Position numbers and translations under genes: made by a program
NCBI RefSeq assembly: GCF_002834145.1
Contig: NZ_PHNT01000001.1
Location: 1-64,000, forward strand
Direction of reading: 5' to 3'
From: Roseovarius salinarum
GTDB taxonomy: Bacteria > Pseudomonadota > Alphaproteobacteria > Rhodobacterales > Rhodobacteraceae
Length of the DNA stretch: 64,000 nucleotides
Shown: positions 27,960-37,973 of the stretch, piece by piece
How the letters are laid out: every line of letters begins with the position of its first letter
Numbering within the stretch: the first letter of the stretch is position 1
The notes under the pieces: model-generated
What the model was told of the DNA's origin: nothing
Databases searched by the model: none
Seen by the model: the letters and a program-made list of their open reading frames with translations, nothing else

Positions 27960-28004
27960 ATGTCATCAATCTCTCACGTCTCAGACATCGGCGGCAACTA
28001 CGAA
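27960..28004 (+). promoter_or_regulatory. Pho box and promoter of the phoX-like gene
   Basis: Three 7-base half-sites repeat every 11 bases: ATGTCAT (27960-27966), CTCTCAC (27971-27977) and CAGACAT (27982-27988), each 5-6 of 7 matches to the PhoB consensus CTGTCAT. A -10-like TACGAA lies 10 bases after the last (27999-28004), the spacing expected for PhoB-activated promoters. It sits 40-84 bases before the phoX-like start. Confidence 0.6.
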
Positions 28005-28043
28005 TAACGGACCCCTTGTCACCGTTCCCGAGAGGAGAGACCG

Positions 28044-29951
28044 ATGAAAGATATCGACACCGTCAACATGTCCGCCGACGACTGGGACGAGCAGAATTTC
28101 CCGCGTCCCGAGACCAACGACTTCGACCGGGTGGTCGAGCGCGCAATCTCGCGCCGCGGCTTTCTGGGCGGTGTGCTGGCCTTCGGGTCGGGCGCCGCGG
28201 CGATGGGCAACGGCCTGCTGAGCGGAACCTCGGCCGAGGCGCAGGCGGCGTCCAGTCGCTTTCCCTTCACCCCCATCGACATCCAGACCGATTTCGACGT
28301 GCATGTCCCCGAGGGCTATTCCTGGCAAACGATGATGCGCTGGGGCGATCCCTTGTTCTCGGATGCCGATGGCTATGACGTGAACGCGGGCGGCGGCCCG
28401 GTCGAGGGCTCCGACCGTGTCTTCGGCGAGAACACCGACGGGATGGAGACCTTCGCGCTGAATGGCCGTACGATCCTCGCGATCAACAGCGAATACACCA
28501 ACCGCGGCACCAACCTGCCGGCCGAGCAGGAGGGTGTGCCCGCCAATGCCGGCGACGTGCGCAAGCTGCAGAACCTGCAGGGCGTGACCGTGGTGGAAGT
28601 GGCCGAGGGCGAAAACGGTTAGTCGATCGTCACCGACAGCCCCTACAATCGTCGCATCCATCACAACACGCCCATGCGGATCGTCGGCCCCGCCGCCGGG
28701 CACGACCTGCTCAAGACCGCGGCCGATCCGACCGGCACGCAATCGCTGGGCACGATGAACAACTGCGGCTCGGGCCGCACGCCCTGGGGCACCTACCTGA
28801 CCTGCGAAGAGAACTTCAACGGCTACTTCGGCTCGACCGCCGAGCCGCAGGACCAGAAACCCAACGCGCTGGTCGATGGCTATGCCCGCTACGGCATCGG
28901 CACCGATGGCTGGGGCTACGATTACCACAAGTGGGACGCGCGCTTCGACACCGCGCAGAACCCCAACGAACCGCACCGCGTCGGCTGGGTCGTCGAGATC
29001 GACCCGACCGACCCCGAGAGCACACCCGTCAAGCACACCGGCCTGGGCCGCTTCAAGCACGAGAACGCCGAGGTCGTTCTGGCCGCCGACGGGCGCGTGG
29101 TCGTCTACATGGGCGACGACGAGCGCGGCGAGTTCATGTACAAGTTCGTTTCCGACGGCACCTATGCGCCCGGCGGCCCGACCGAAGGCCTGCTGGACGA
29201 GGGCACGCTATACGTGGCCAAGTTCAACGACGACCAGACCGGCGAATGGCTGCCCCTGACGCCCGGGACCACGGGCATGGAGAGCGAGGCGGAAATCCGC
29301 ATTTTCGCCCGCAAGGCCGGTTCCGCCGTGGGCGCGACCACCATGGACCGCCCCGAGTGGATCTCGGTGAACCCGCACGCGGTCGAGGGCTACTGCTGCC
29401 TGACCAACAACCGCAACCGCGGCGTCAAGCCCAACGCGGGCGGCGACGAGACCCCGGTGGGCGGCCCCAACCCGCGCGAGGTCAACCACTACGGCCAGAT
29501 CGTGCGCTGGATGCCGCACGCCGACGATCATGCCGCCGAGACCTTCGACTGGGATCTCTACGTCATGGCCGGCAACCCGACGGTGCATGACGATGCCTAC
29601 GCCGGGTCGGCCAACATCACGCCGGGCAACATGTTCAACTCGCCCGACGGGATGGCCTTCGACAGCAGCGGCCTCGTCTGGATACAGACCGATGGCGATT
29701 ACGACAACGAGGGCGATTTCGCCGGGATGGGCAACAACCAGATGCTGGTGGGCGACCCGGTCACGGGCGAGATCGCGCGCTTCATGACCGGCCCCTACGG
29801 CTGCGAGGTCACGGGCCTGTGCTGGTCGAACGACCGGCGCACCATGTTCGTGGGCATCCAGCACCCGGGCGGCAGCTGGCCCGACGGCGAGGGGCTGCCC
29901 CGCTCATCGGTGATCGCCGTCTCGCGCCGCGATGGTGCGCCGGTCGGCTGA
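28044..29951 (+). pseudogene. phoX: PhoX-type alkaline phosphatase (DUF839) broken by an in-frame TAG
   Basis: The reading frame is open from ATG 28044 to the stop at 29949-29951 (636 codons) except for TAG at codon 193 (28620-28622). The first part has a twin-arginine signal (SRRGFLGG) and the PhoX N-terminus. After the TAG the same frame continues SIVTDSPYNRRIHHNTPM, then NNCGSGRTPWGTYLTCEENFNGYFG and WISVNPHAVEGYCCLTNNRNRG, all PhoX hallmarks. Relatives usually have Trp at this spot, so a single G-to-A change of TGG is the likely cause. PhoX enzymes are periplasmic Ca/Fe phosphatases induced by phosphate starvation. The rest looks undamaged, so the mutation is recent or a sequencing error. 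Confidence 0.88.
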
Positions 29952-29961
29952 TCCGGCGGCG

Positions 29962-30004
29962 CGCGCCCGGGCGGCCGCGGGATCGCCCGGGCGCGACATT
30001 TTTT
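29962..30004 (+). terminator. Intrinsic terminator after phoX
   Basis: A perfect 11-bp GC stem (29962-29972 with 29985-29995) ten bases after the phoX stop, followed by ACA and a run of six T (29999-30004). It should separate phoX from ctaD. Confidence 0.8.
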
Positions 30005-30005
30005 C

Positions 30006-30019
30006 TTGATCCAGATCAA
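30006..30019. promoter_or_regulatory. FNR/FnrL-type box upstream of ctaD
   Basis: TTGAT-CCAG-ATCAA, a perfect match to the FNR consensus TTGAT-N4-ATCAA. It is 111 bases before the ctaD start and immediately downstream of the phoX terminator. It implies oxygen-responsive control of cytochrome oxidase subunit I; whether it activates or represses depends on the transcription start, which I cannot place. Confidence 0.75.
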
Positions 30020-30130
30020 ACTCCGACGTTGCCGCCGCGGGAAAAGAATTCTAGAACTTGCATCAACGCGAATGCGACATCGCGCGTTGAAAGTCGCGTG
30101 CGGACGATATTCTCAGCAGGAGGCAACATA

Positions 30131-31804
30131 ATGGCAGACGCAGCCATTCACGGCCATGAGCATGATGACGAACGCGGGTTCTTCACCCGCTGGTTCATGT
30201 CCACGAACCACAAGGATATCGGTATCCTTTACCTGGTCACCTCGGCCGTGGTCGGGCTGATCGCGGTGCTGTTCACCGTCTACATGCGCATGGAGCTGAT
30301 GGAGCCCGGCGTGCAGTACATGTGCATGGAGGGGGCGCGCTTCACCGCCGCGGCGGCCGGCGAATGCACCCCCAACGGGCACCTGTGGAACGTGCTGATC
30401 ACCTACCACGGCATCCTGATGATGTTCTTCGTGGTGATCCCGGCGCTGTTCGGCGGTTTCGGCAACTACTTCATGCCGCTGCAGATCGGCGCGCCCGACA
30501 TGGCCTTCCCGCGCATGAACAACCTCAGCTACTGGATGTACGTCGCCGGCACCGCGCTGGGCGTCGCTTCTCTGCTGGCGCCGGGCGGCAACGCGCAACT
30601 CGGCTCGGGCGTGGGCTGGGTGATGTACCCGCCGCTGTCGACGAACGAGGCGGGCATGTCGATGGACCTCGCGATCTTCGCGGTGCACGTCTCCGGCGCG
30701 TCCTCGATCCTCGGCGCGATCAACATGATCACGACCTTCCTGAACATGCGCGCACCGGGCATGACGCTGTTCAAGGTGCCGCTGTTTTCCTGGTCGATCT
30801 TCGTCACCGCCTGGCTGATCCTGCTGGCGCTGCCGGTTCTCGCGGGCGCGATCACCATGCTTCTGACCGACCGCAACTTCGGCACCACCTTCTTCGACCC
30901 CGCCGGCGGCGGCGACCCCGTGCTCTACCAGCATATCCTGTGGTTCTTCGGGCACCCGGAGGTCTACATCATCATCCTGCCGGGCTTCGGGATCATCAGC
31001 CACGTCATCGCGACCTTCTCGCGCAAGCCGATCTTCGGCTACCTGCCGATGGTCTGGGCGCTGATCGCCATCGGATTCCTGGGCTTCGTCGTCTGGGCGC
31101 ACCACATGTACACCGTCGGCATGAGCCTGACGCAGCAGTCCTACTTCATGCTGGCCACGATGGTGATCGCCGTGCCGACCGGGGTTAAGGTGTTCAGCTG
31201 GATCGCGACGATGTGGGGCGGCTCGATCGAGTTCAAGACGCCGATGCTATGGGCCTTCGGCTTCCTGTTTCTGTTCACCGTCGGCGGCGTGACGGGCGTC
31301 GTGCTCAGCCAGGCCGGCGTGGACCGCGCCTACCACGACACATACTACGTCGTGGCGCACTTCCACTACGTGATGAGCCTCGGCGCCGTGTTCGCCATCT
31401 TTGCCGGCATATACTTCTACTTCGGCAAGATGACGGGCCGCCAGTACCCCGAGTGGGCCGGCAAGCTGCACTTCTGGGCGATGTTCATCGGGTCCAACCT
31501 GACGTTCTTCCCGCAGCACTTCCTGGGTCGCCAGGGCATGCCGCGGCGCTACATCGACTACCCCGAGGCCTTCGCCACCTGGAACTACTGGTCGTCGATC
31601 GGCGCGTTCATCGCCTTCGCCAGCTTCGTGTTCTTCTTCGGTGTCGTGCTTTACTCGCTGTTCCGCGGGGCGCGCGTGACCGAGAACAACTACTGGAACG
31701 AATACGCCGACACGCTGGAGTGGACCCTGCCCTCGCCACCGCCGGAGCACACCTTCGAAACGCTCCCCAAGCGCGAGGACTGGGACAAGGGCCACGCGCA
31801 CTGA
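30131..31804 (+). CDS. ctaD: Cytochrome c oxidase subunit I (aa3 type)
   Basis: A 557-residue heme-copper oxidase subunit with 12 transmembrane helices. Ligand motifs include [12 protein letters not shown] (low-spin heme a His), [10 protein letters not shown] (CuB His and the cross-linked Tyr), WAHHMYTVG (CuB His pair), and [11 protein letters not shown] with the two heme His. It reduces O2 to water with electrons from cytochrome c, and would be a sink for Sox-derived electrons. The start at 30131 has an AGGAGG site. No other cox genes are adjacent; a split ctaD is usual in Rhodobacterales. Confidence 0.97.
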   Translation: MADAAIHGHEHDDERGFFTRWFMSTNHKDIGILYLVTSAVVGLIAVLFTVYMRMELMEPGVQYMCMEGARFTAAAAGECTPNGHLWNVLITYHGILMMFFVVIPALFGGFGNYFMPLQIGAPDMAFPRMNNLSYWMYVAGTALGVASLLAPGGNAQLGSGVGWVMYPPLSTNEAGMSMDLAIFAVHVSGASSILGAINMITTFLNMRAPGMTLFKVPLFSWSIFVTAWLILLALPVLAGAITMLLTDRNFGTTFFDPAGGGDPVLYQHILWFFGHPEVYIIILPGFGIISHVIATFSRKPIFGYLPMVWALIAIGFLGFVVWAHHMYTVGMSLTQQSYFMLATMVIAVPTGVKVFSWIATMWGGSIEFKTPMLWAFGFLFLFTVGGVTGVVLSQAGVDRAYHDTYYVVAHFHYVMSLGAVFAIFAGIYFYFGKMTGRQYPEWAGKLHFWAMFIGSNLTFFPQHFLGRQGMPRRYIDYPEAFATWNYWSSIGAFIAFASFVFFFGVVLYSLFRGARVTENNYWNEYADTLEWTLPSPPPEHTFETLPKREDWDKGHAH

Positions 31805-31829
31805 GCGCGCGGCCGAACCGAACGAACAG

Positions 31830-31863
31830 GCGGGCCCGGCAAGCGTCAGGGCCCGCTTTTTTT
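31830..31863 (+). terminator. Intrinsic terminator of ctaD
   Basis: Stem GCGGGCCC (31830-31837) with GGGCCCGC (31849-31856), followed by seven T (31857-31863), 26 bases after the ctaD stop. Confidence 0.9.
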
Positions 31864-31916
31864 CGAACCTGCCCGACGGGCCTTTTCCAACCCGCGGGCG
31901 ACACTAGAACCCGGTC

Positions 31917-32420
31917 ATGCCCTACGAATGGTCCAGACAGACGGGCGCGGACGCGGCCGATGTGACACGGCTCGATCTCTGGCCGCACCGCTCGCTGCCG
32001 CGCCGCGGGTTCGCGGCCTTCATCCTCGCGACCTTCACGCTGATCACGATTCCCCTCTACCCGCTGCTTGGTACGGTGGTGCTGTGGGGCCTGCTGCCGT
32101 TCATGCTGCTGGCGGTCGGCGGGCTGTGGTGGGCGCTGGAACGCTCCTACCGCACCGCCGAGTTGCACGAGGCGCTGATCATCGGGCCAGTGCACACCCA
32201 CCTGCTGCGCCGCAACCCGGATGGCGGCACGCAGGAATGGGATTGCAACAGCTACTGGGCCAGGGTCGAGATGCACCCCAAGGGCGGGCCGGTGGAGCAC
32301 TACATCACGCTCACGGGAAGGGGCCGTCAGGTCGAGATCGGATCGTTCCTGTCGGAAGACGAGCGCAAGACGCTCTACGGCGAACTTGCCGAGGCCCTGC
32401 GCCGGGCACGGGCCGGCTGA
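31917..32420 (+). CDS. DUF2244 domain-containing membrane protein
   Basis: A 167-residue protein with two transmembrane helices (about residues 34-75) and the DUF2244 pattern NPDGGTQEWDCNSYWARVEMHPKGGPVEHYITL then GRQVEIGSFLSEDERKTLY. Function is unknown. In many alphaproteobacteria it accompanies cytochrome oxidase genes, and here it follows ctaD after a terminator, so a link to respiration is plausible but unproven. Confidence 0.87.
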   Translation: MPYEWSRQTGADAADVTRLDLWPHRSLPRRGFAAFILATFTLITIPLYPLLGTVVLWGLLPFMLLAVGGLWWALERSYRTAELHEALIIGPVHTHLLRRNPDGGTQEWDCNSYWARVEMHPKGGPVEHYITLTGRGRQVEIGSFLSEDERKTLYGELAEALRRARAG

Positions 32421-32457
32421 GCGAACGCGGGCGCACGTGGCATCGGCCGCGCCAAGC

Positions 32458-32919
32458 CTAACCGCTCAGCCGGTTCTTCACCTTCGGGCCGACCACGCCG
32501 AAATCCATCTGGCCGCTGTATCTCTGCTTGAGCACGCCCATGACCTTGCCCATGTCGCGGATGGATTTCGCGCCCACCTCGGCAATCGCCTCGTCGATCG
32601 CGCCCTCGACATCCGCGTCATCAAGCTGCGGCGGCAGGAACTCGGCGATCACGTCGATCTCCGCGCTCTCGCGCTCGGCCAGGTCGAGGCGGCCGCCTTC
32701 CTCGTAGGAGCGGACGCTCTCGCGGCGCTGCTGGATCATCTTGCTCAGAATCCCGAGGATGTCGCTTTCGCTGACGCCCGAATCCCCCTCCTCGCCGCGT
32801 GCGGCGATGTCCTGGTCCTTGATGGCGGCATTGATCAGACGCAGCGTTGCCAGGCGGTCCGGGTCCTTGTCCTTCATCGCCTGTTTGAGCGCCGCGTTCA
32901 CGCGCTCGCGCAATTGCAT
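32458..32919 (-). CDS. GatB/YqeY domain-containing protein
   Basis: A 153-residue YqeY-family protein resembling the C-terminal tail domain of GatB. It has the typical start MQLRERVNAALKQAMKDKD, then LGILSKMIQQRRESV and EFLPPQL, closing IRDMGKVMGVLKQRYSG. The tail domain contacts tRNA in the amidotransferase; the role of the free protein is unclear. I start at 32919 by homology; an open frame extends upstream but is not conserved. It is divergent from carA across 161 bases. Confidence 0.88.
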   Translation of the reverse strand: MQLRERVNAALKQAMKDKDPDRLATLRLINAAIKDQDIAARGEEGDSGVSESDILGILSKMIQQRRESVRSYEEGGRLDLAERESAEIDVIAEFLPPQLDDADVEGAIDEAIAEVGAKSIRDMGKVMGVLKQRYSGQMDFGVVGPKVKNRLSG

Positions 32920-33080
32920 TTCGCATGCCCCCTGTGACGTGTGACAAGAGACGCAGGGTAGTGAAAGGAAAAGGCCGAGGCAACCGTACGCACATTCACG
33001 CGATCGGGTGCACCGCCCCTTGACCCCCGCCCTGCCCGGCCATACGGTCGCGCCGGTTTGCATCCCGGAGACTCCCTGAC

Positions 33081-34229
<1,149 letters not shown>

Positions 34230-34305
34230 CGCGCCGGGGCCGCGTTTATCTTTCGTTAACCGGATTGGTCGACCCTCGTCCCGTAACGGACGGCGAGGCT
34301 GAACC

Positions 34306-36261
34306 ATGGGCATTTCCGAATTGCGTCAGGTGGATGGTGCCGGCGCGGCGACGCCGGCGGGGCGCGACACGCTGGGCGCGGATCTCGTCCAGTCCGGTAT
34401 CATCAGCCGCGCCGACGAATCGCTCGCACGGCTCGTGCAGCGTCATTGCGACGCGCCGCTGGCCCGGGTGCTCGAGGCCGAGAACCTCCTGCGCGAGGCG
34501 GACGTTCTGGCCGTGCAGGCCCGCCGGCACGAGACCCAGGTTCTGGACGCCGAACAGCTCGGGGCGGCCGAACAGCGTCGCACCCGCGCCGACCCCCGGC
34601 TGCTGATCAAGCACGGTGTTCTGCCCGTGCGCGACGACACCGGCGCGCCATTCGTCATCACGCCCGATCCCGATGCGCTCGACGCCCTTCCGGCAGATCT
34701 CGAACCGGCGGTCCGCGATGCGCAGGTCGCCGTTGCCACCCGGCACGAGGTGCAACAGGCCGCAGCCGCCGGTAACCGTGCCGTTCTGACCGACGCCGCC
34801 CAACGTCGCGTGCCGGCCACCGAGAGCTGCCGCACCTGGGGATTCGCCCCGCGCCGGAGGCTGATGATCACGCTGGGCCTTCTGGCCGCCCTGGCCGCGA
34901 TCACGGTGGCCTTCCCGCTGGCGGTGCTGACCGTGCTCGTCGTGTGGGCCGCCGTCACCCTGCTCGTGTCCGCAGGGCTGAAGACGGCTGCCTTCGTGGC
35001 CCGTGTCACCGCGGGCGGCGACGGCGCCGCGCAGGACATTGCGCCCGAGGTCAGCCAGGGGCCACTGCCGCGGGTCTCGATCCTCGTGCCGCTCTACCGC
35101 GAGACCGAGATCGCGCACGCGCTGATCGCACGTCTGACACGGCTGACCTACCCCAAGTGCCTGCTCGACGTGATCCTCGTGCTCGAGGAGGATGATGCCA
35201 CCACCCTGGAAACGCTGGCCGGCATCGACCTGCCGCCCTGGATTCGCCCGGTCGTGGTGCCCGAAGGCCAGCCGCGCACCAAGCCGCGCGCGATGAACTA
35301 TGCGCTGGACTTCTGCGAGGGCGAGATCATCGGCATCCTCGACGCGGAGGACGCGCCCGAGCCCGACCAGATCACCCGCATCGCCCGCAGGTTCCAGTCC
35401 GCCCCCGAGGACGTGGTCTGCCTGCAGGGCGTACTGGACTACTACAACGCGCGTCAGAACTGGCTGGCCCGCTGCTTCACCATAGAGTACGCGACATGGT
35501 TCCGCAGCATCCTGCCGGGCATGCGGCGGCTGGGCCTCGCGATCCCGCTGGGCGGCACGACGCTCTATTTCCGCCGCGCTGCGCTGGAGGAACTGGGCGG
35601 CTGGGATGCCCACAACGTCACCGAGGACGCCGACCTCGGCTTCCGGCTGGCACGCCATGGCTACCGCACCGAGATGGTCGACACCGTCACCGGCGAAGAG
35701 GCGAACTGCCGCCTCTGGCCCTGGATCAAGCAGCGCTCGCGCTGGCTAAAGGGCTACATGGCAACCTATCTCGTGCACATGCGCCGGCCCGCGCTGCTGC
35801 GCCGGCAGCTCGGCCGCCGGCAGTTCTGGGGGTTCCAGGCGCATTTCGTCTCGGCCGTCTCGCAGGTGTTGCTCGCCCCCTTCCTGTGGCTGTTCTGGCT
35901 GCTGATGCTGGGAAAGCCGGACCTTTTGCAGACCATCATGGCGCCCCCCGTGCTGATCACGCTGGTCAGCCTGTTCCTGATGGTCGAGGCGATCAACATC
36001 TGCATCCATCTCGCCTCGGTTTCCGGGCGCGAGCACGGCCACCTGATGAAATGGACCCCGACGATGCACTTCTACGGGCCGCTGGGCGCCATCGCCGCCT
36101 ACAAGGCGCTCTACGAACTGGTGTTCGCCCCGTATTTCTGGGACAAGACCGCGCACGGCCATTCGCTCAGCCTGCCGGGGCGGCGCGGCGGGCCTCAGAC
36201 GGTCGAGCCGACCTCGCCCGAATCCAGCTTCAGCCGGGTCACGAACGCCTTCGAGATGTGA
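34306..36261 (+). CDS. Membrane GT2 glycosyltransferase with N-terminal GspE-like domain
   Basis: A 651-residue protein. Residues about 20-150 resemble the type II secretion GspE N-terminal (MshEN-like) domain found before some glycosyltransferases. Two transmembrane helices (about 185-225) come next, then a GT2 domain with VSILVPLYRE, the DXD-like GILDAEDAPEP, EDADLGFRLARHG and the processive-type QRSRWLKG (QXXRW). The C-terminus has further membrane helices. It probably polymerises an exopolysaccharide; the sugar is unknown. The last 67 bases overlap the convergent GntR gene. Confidence 0.85.
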   Translation: MGISELRQVDGAGAATPAGRDTLGADLVQSGIISRADESLARLVQRHCDAPLARVLEAENLLREADVLAVQARRHETQVLDAEQLGAAEQRRTRADPRLLIKHGVLPVRDDTGAPFVITPDPDALDALPADLEPAVRDAQVAVATRHEVQQAAAAGNRAVLTDAAQRRVPATESCRTWGFAPRRRLMITLGLLAALAAITVAFPLAVLTVLVVWAAVTLLVSAGLKTAAFVARVTAGGDGAAQDIAPEVSQGPLPRVSILVPLYRETEIAHALIARLTRLTYPKCLLDVILVLEEDDATTLETLAGIDLPPWIRPVVVPEGQPRTKPRAMNYALDFCEGEIIGILDAEDAPEPDQITRIARRFQSAPEDVVCLQGVLDYYNARQNWLARCFTIEYATWFRSILPGMRRLGLAIPLGGTTLYFRRAALEELGGWDAHNVTEDADLGFRLARHGYRTEMVDTVTGEEANCRLWPWIKQRSRWLKGYMATYLVHMRRPALLRRQLGRRQFWGFQAHFVSAVSQVLLAPFLWLFWLLMLGKPDLLQTIMAPPVLITLVSLFLMVEAINICIHLASVSGREHGHLMKWTPTMHFYGPLGAIAAYKALYELVFAPYFWDKTAHGHSLSLPGRRGGPQTVEPTSPESSFSRVTNAFEM

Positions 36262-36839
36262 TCCTTCAGCGCCGTCTCGGCCGCGTCGGGATCACGGTTC
36301 TCGATCGCGCGGACGATCGCGTCATGCTCCTCCAGCGCGGTCGCGTCGCGCCCCTGCGCGGCCAGCGAGGTGGTCGCCATCAGCGCCATCGACCGGTGCA
36401 CCAGATCCAGTTGCTGGACCAGGAACCGGTTGTGCGACGCCAGGTGAATCTGCTTGTGGAAGCGCCGGTTGGCGCGCGCCATCGCCGGCGGGTCGCCAAG
36501 AAGCGCCTCGTCCTCGCGCACCATGTCGCGCAGCACGCGCACCTCCTCGTCGGTGGCATGGCGCGCCGCAAGGTTCGCGGCCAGCCCCTCCAGCTCGGCG
36601 CGGACGACGTAGAGCTCGGCCAGCTGGTTGTGGTCCAGCGAGGACACGATCAGGCTGCGCCCGTCGCGCGTGAGCAGCGATTGCGTTTCCAGCCTCTGCA
36701 GCGCCTCGCGGATCGGGGTGCGCGATACGCCGAAACGCTCGGCCAGGTCGCTTTCCACCAGCCGGTCGCCGGGCTTGAAGACACCGATGTCGATGGCCTC
36801 GAGGATCAGCGTGTAGGCATCCTTCTGAACGGGTTTCAT
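36195..36839 (-). CDS. GntR-family (FadR/FCD subgroup) transcriptional regulator
   Basis: A 214-residue regulator. The N-terminal winged helix is clear (GDRLVESDLAERFGVSRTPIREALQRLE). The FCD ligand-binding domain has the metal/ligand positions in RANRRFHKQIHLASHNRFL and EEHDAIVRAIENRD. FCD members usually sense organic acids. The start at 36839 is chosen over an upstream frame extension lacking conservation. Its 3' end overlaps the glycosyltransferase gene by 67 bases. Its target is not obvious; the divergent HAD nucleotidase is one candidate. Confidence 0.9.
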   Translation of the reverse strand: MKPVQKDAYTLILEAIDIGVFKPGDRLVESDLAERFGVSRTPIREALQRLETQSLLTRDGRSLIVSSLDHNQLAELYVVRAELEGLAANLAARHATDEEVRVLRDMVREDEALLGDPPAMARANRRFHKQIHLASHNRFLVQQLDLVHRSMALMATTSLAAQGRDATALEEHDAIVRAIENRDPDAAETALKDHISKAFVTRLKLDSGEVGSTV

Positions 36840-36955
36840 GGTGCGCCGATTGCCTCTCGTGCCATTGTCCGGGTTGGGCGACCCTATCCCCGCCCACACG
36901 CCGCGATCAAGACTGCCGCATTGAACGCGTTGTCGCGGCCCACTAACTTGGCGGC

Positions 36956-37600
36956 ATGCCGCGCGATCACTTCCGCCACGTCGAAACCTGGGTCTTCGAC
37001 CTCGACAACACGCTCTATTCGCCGGAGGTGCGGCTGTTCGACCGCATCGAGGCGCGGATGACGCGCTACGTCATGGATGCCCTGGCCGTCACCCACGCCG
37101 AGGCCGACCGACTGCGGCTCAAGTACTGGCGGGAACATGGCACCACGCTGGCCGGGCTGATGCAGGAACACGGGCTGGCACCGGAACCCTACCTCGAGCA
37201 CGTCCACGACATTCCCCTCGACGGGCTGGCGCCCGACACGGAGCTGCACGCGCGGATCCGGGATCTGCCGGGGCGCAAGATCGTCTACACCAACGGCAGT
37301 GCCCCTTACGCCGCGCGGGTGGTCGACCGCCGCGGCCTGTCGGGCGCCTTCGACGCGATCTACGGCGTGGAACACGCCGGCTTCCGGCCCAAGCCACATG
37401 CGCAGGCCTTCGGCACCGTGTTCGACCGCGACGGTCTGGACCCGAACAAGGGGGCGATCTTCGAGGATGATCCGCGCAACCTTGCCGCGCCGCATGCGAT
37501 GGGCCTGCGCACCGTTCACGTCGCCGGGGAAAAGGCCGAGGCGCCGCACATTCACCACCACACCGACAACCTGTCGGGGTTCCTCGCGCGGCTGCTGTGA
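36956..37600 (+). CDS. HAD-superfamily pyrimidine 5'-nucleotidase-like phosphatase
   Basis: A 214-residue HAD-IA hydrolase with motif I FDLDNTLY (nucleophile Asp), motif II YTNG, motif III lysine in FRPKPHAQ and motif IV EDDPRNL. It matches the SDT1/pyrimidine 5'-nucleotidase subgroup that dephosphorylates UMP/CMP or clears odd nucleotides. The natural substrate is not certain. It is divergent from the GntR gene. Confidence 0.85.
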   Translation: MPRDHFRHVETWVFDLDNTLYSPEVRLFDRIEARMTRYVMDALAVTHAEADRLRLKYWREHGTTLAGLMQEHGLAPEPYLEHVHDIPLDGLAPDTELHARIRDLPGRKIVYTNGSAPYAARVVDRRGLSGAFDAIYGVEHAGFRPKPHAQAFGTVFDRDGLDPNKGAIFEDDPRNLAAPHAMGLRTVHVAGEKAEAPHIHHHTDNLSGFLARLL

Positions 37601-37696
37601 CAGCCCGCCGCGTGCGGCGATATGCGCCTTTGATGCAGGTCCACGAACGCATCATATCCGTCGAGATCAAGCCGAAACCCACGAAAGGACCCCGCC

Positions 37697-37912
37697 ATGA
37701 CACTTTCCGACACCGCGCCGGCCGACCACGCCACCAGCCAGAAAGACACCGGCGAGACCGCGACGTTTCTCAAGATCCTGCTGACCGTCGTGCTGCTGCT
37801 GGCCGGCTGGGCGCTGGCCGTGGTGCAATGGGGCGTGCCGGGTCTCTACATTCCCGCGCTTGCCTCCGTGCCCGTCATCATGATCGTTCTTCTGATGATC
37901 ACCAAGGGATGA
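37697..37912 (+). CDS. Small membrane protein of unknown function
   Basis: A 71-residue protein. A polar, charged N-terminus (about 24 residues) is followed by two hydrophobic helices (ILLTVVLLLAGWALAVV and IPALASVPVIMIVLLMI). An AAAGGA-type site precedes the ATG. Similar short proteins occur in Rhodobacterales without known function. It lies 61 bases before the UbiH-type hydroxylase, so the two may be cotranscribed. Confidence 0.65.
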   Translation: MTLSDTAPADHATSQKDTGETATFLKILLTVVLLLAGWALAVVQWGVPGLYIPALASVPVIMIVLLMITKG

Positions 37913-37973
37913 CCAGAGACGGCTGGCAGATCCGTCCGCCGCGGGCTAGGTTTTCGGACCGAAGGGATCTGCC

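Noticed and set aside
28620-28622. TAG decoded as an amino acid (pyrrolysine or programmed read-through)
   Set aside because: There is no local pyl gene or stem element, and relatives have Trp here, so a point mutation is simpler.
34250-34262. GTTAACC as a CtrA site before the glycosyltransferase gene
   Set aside because: Only one TTAA half is present; the second at the required spacing is missing.
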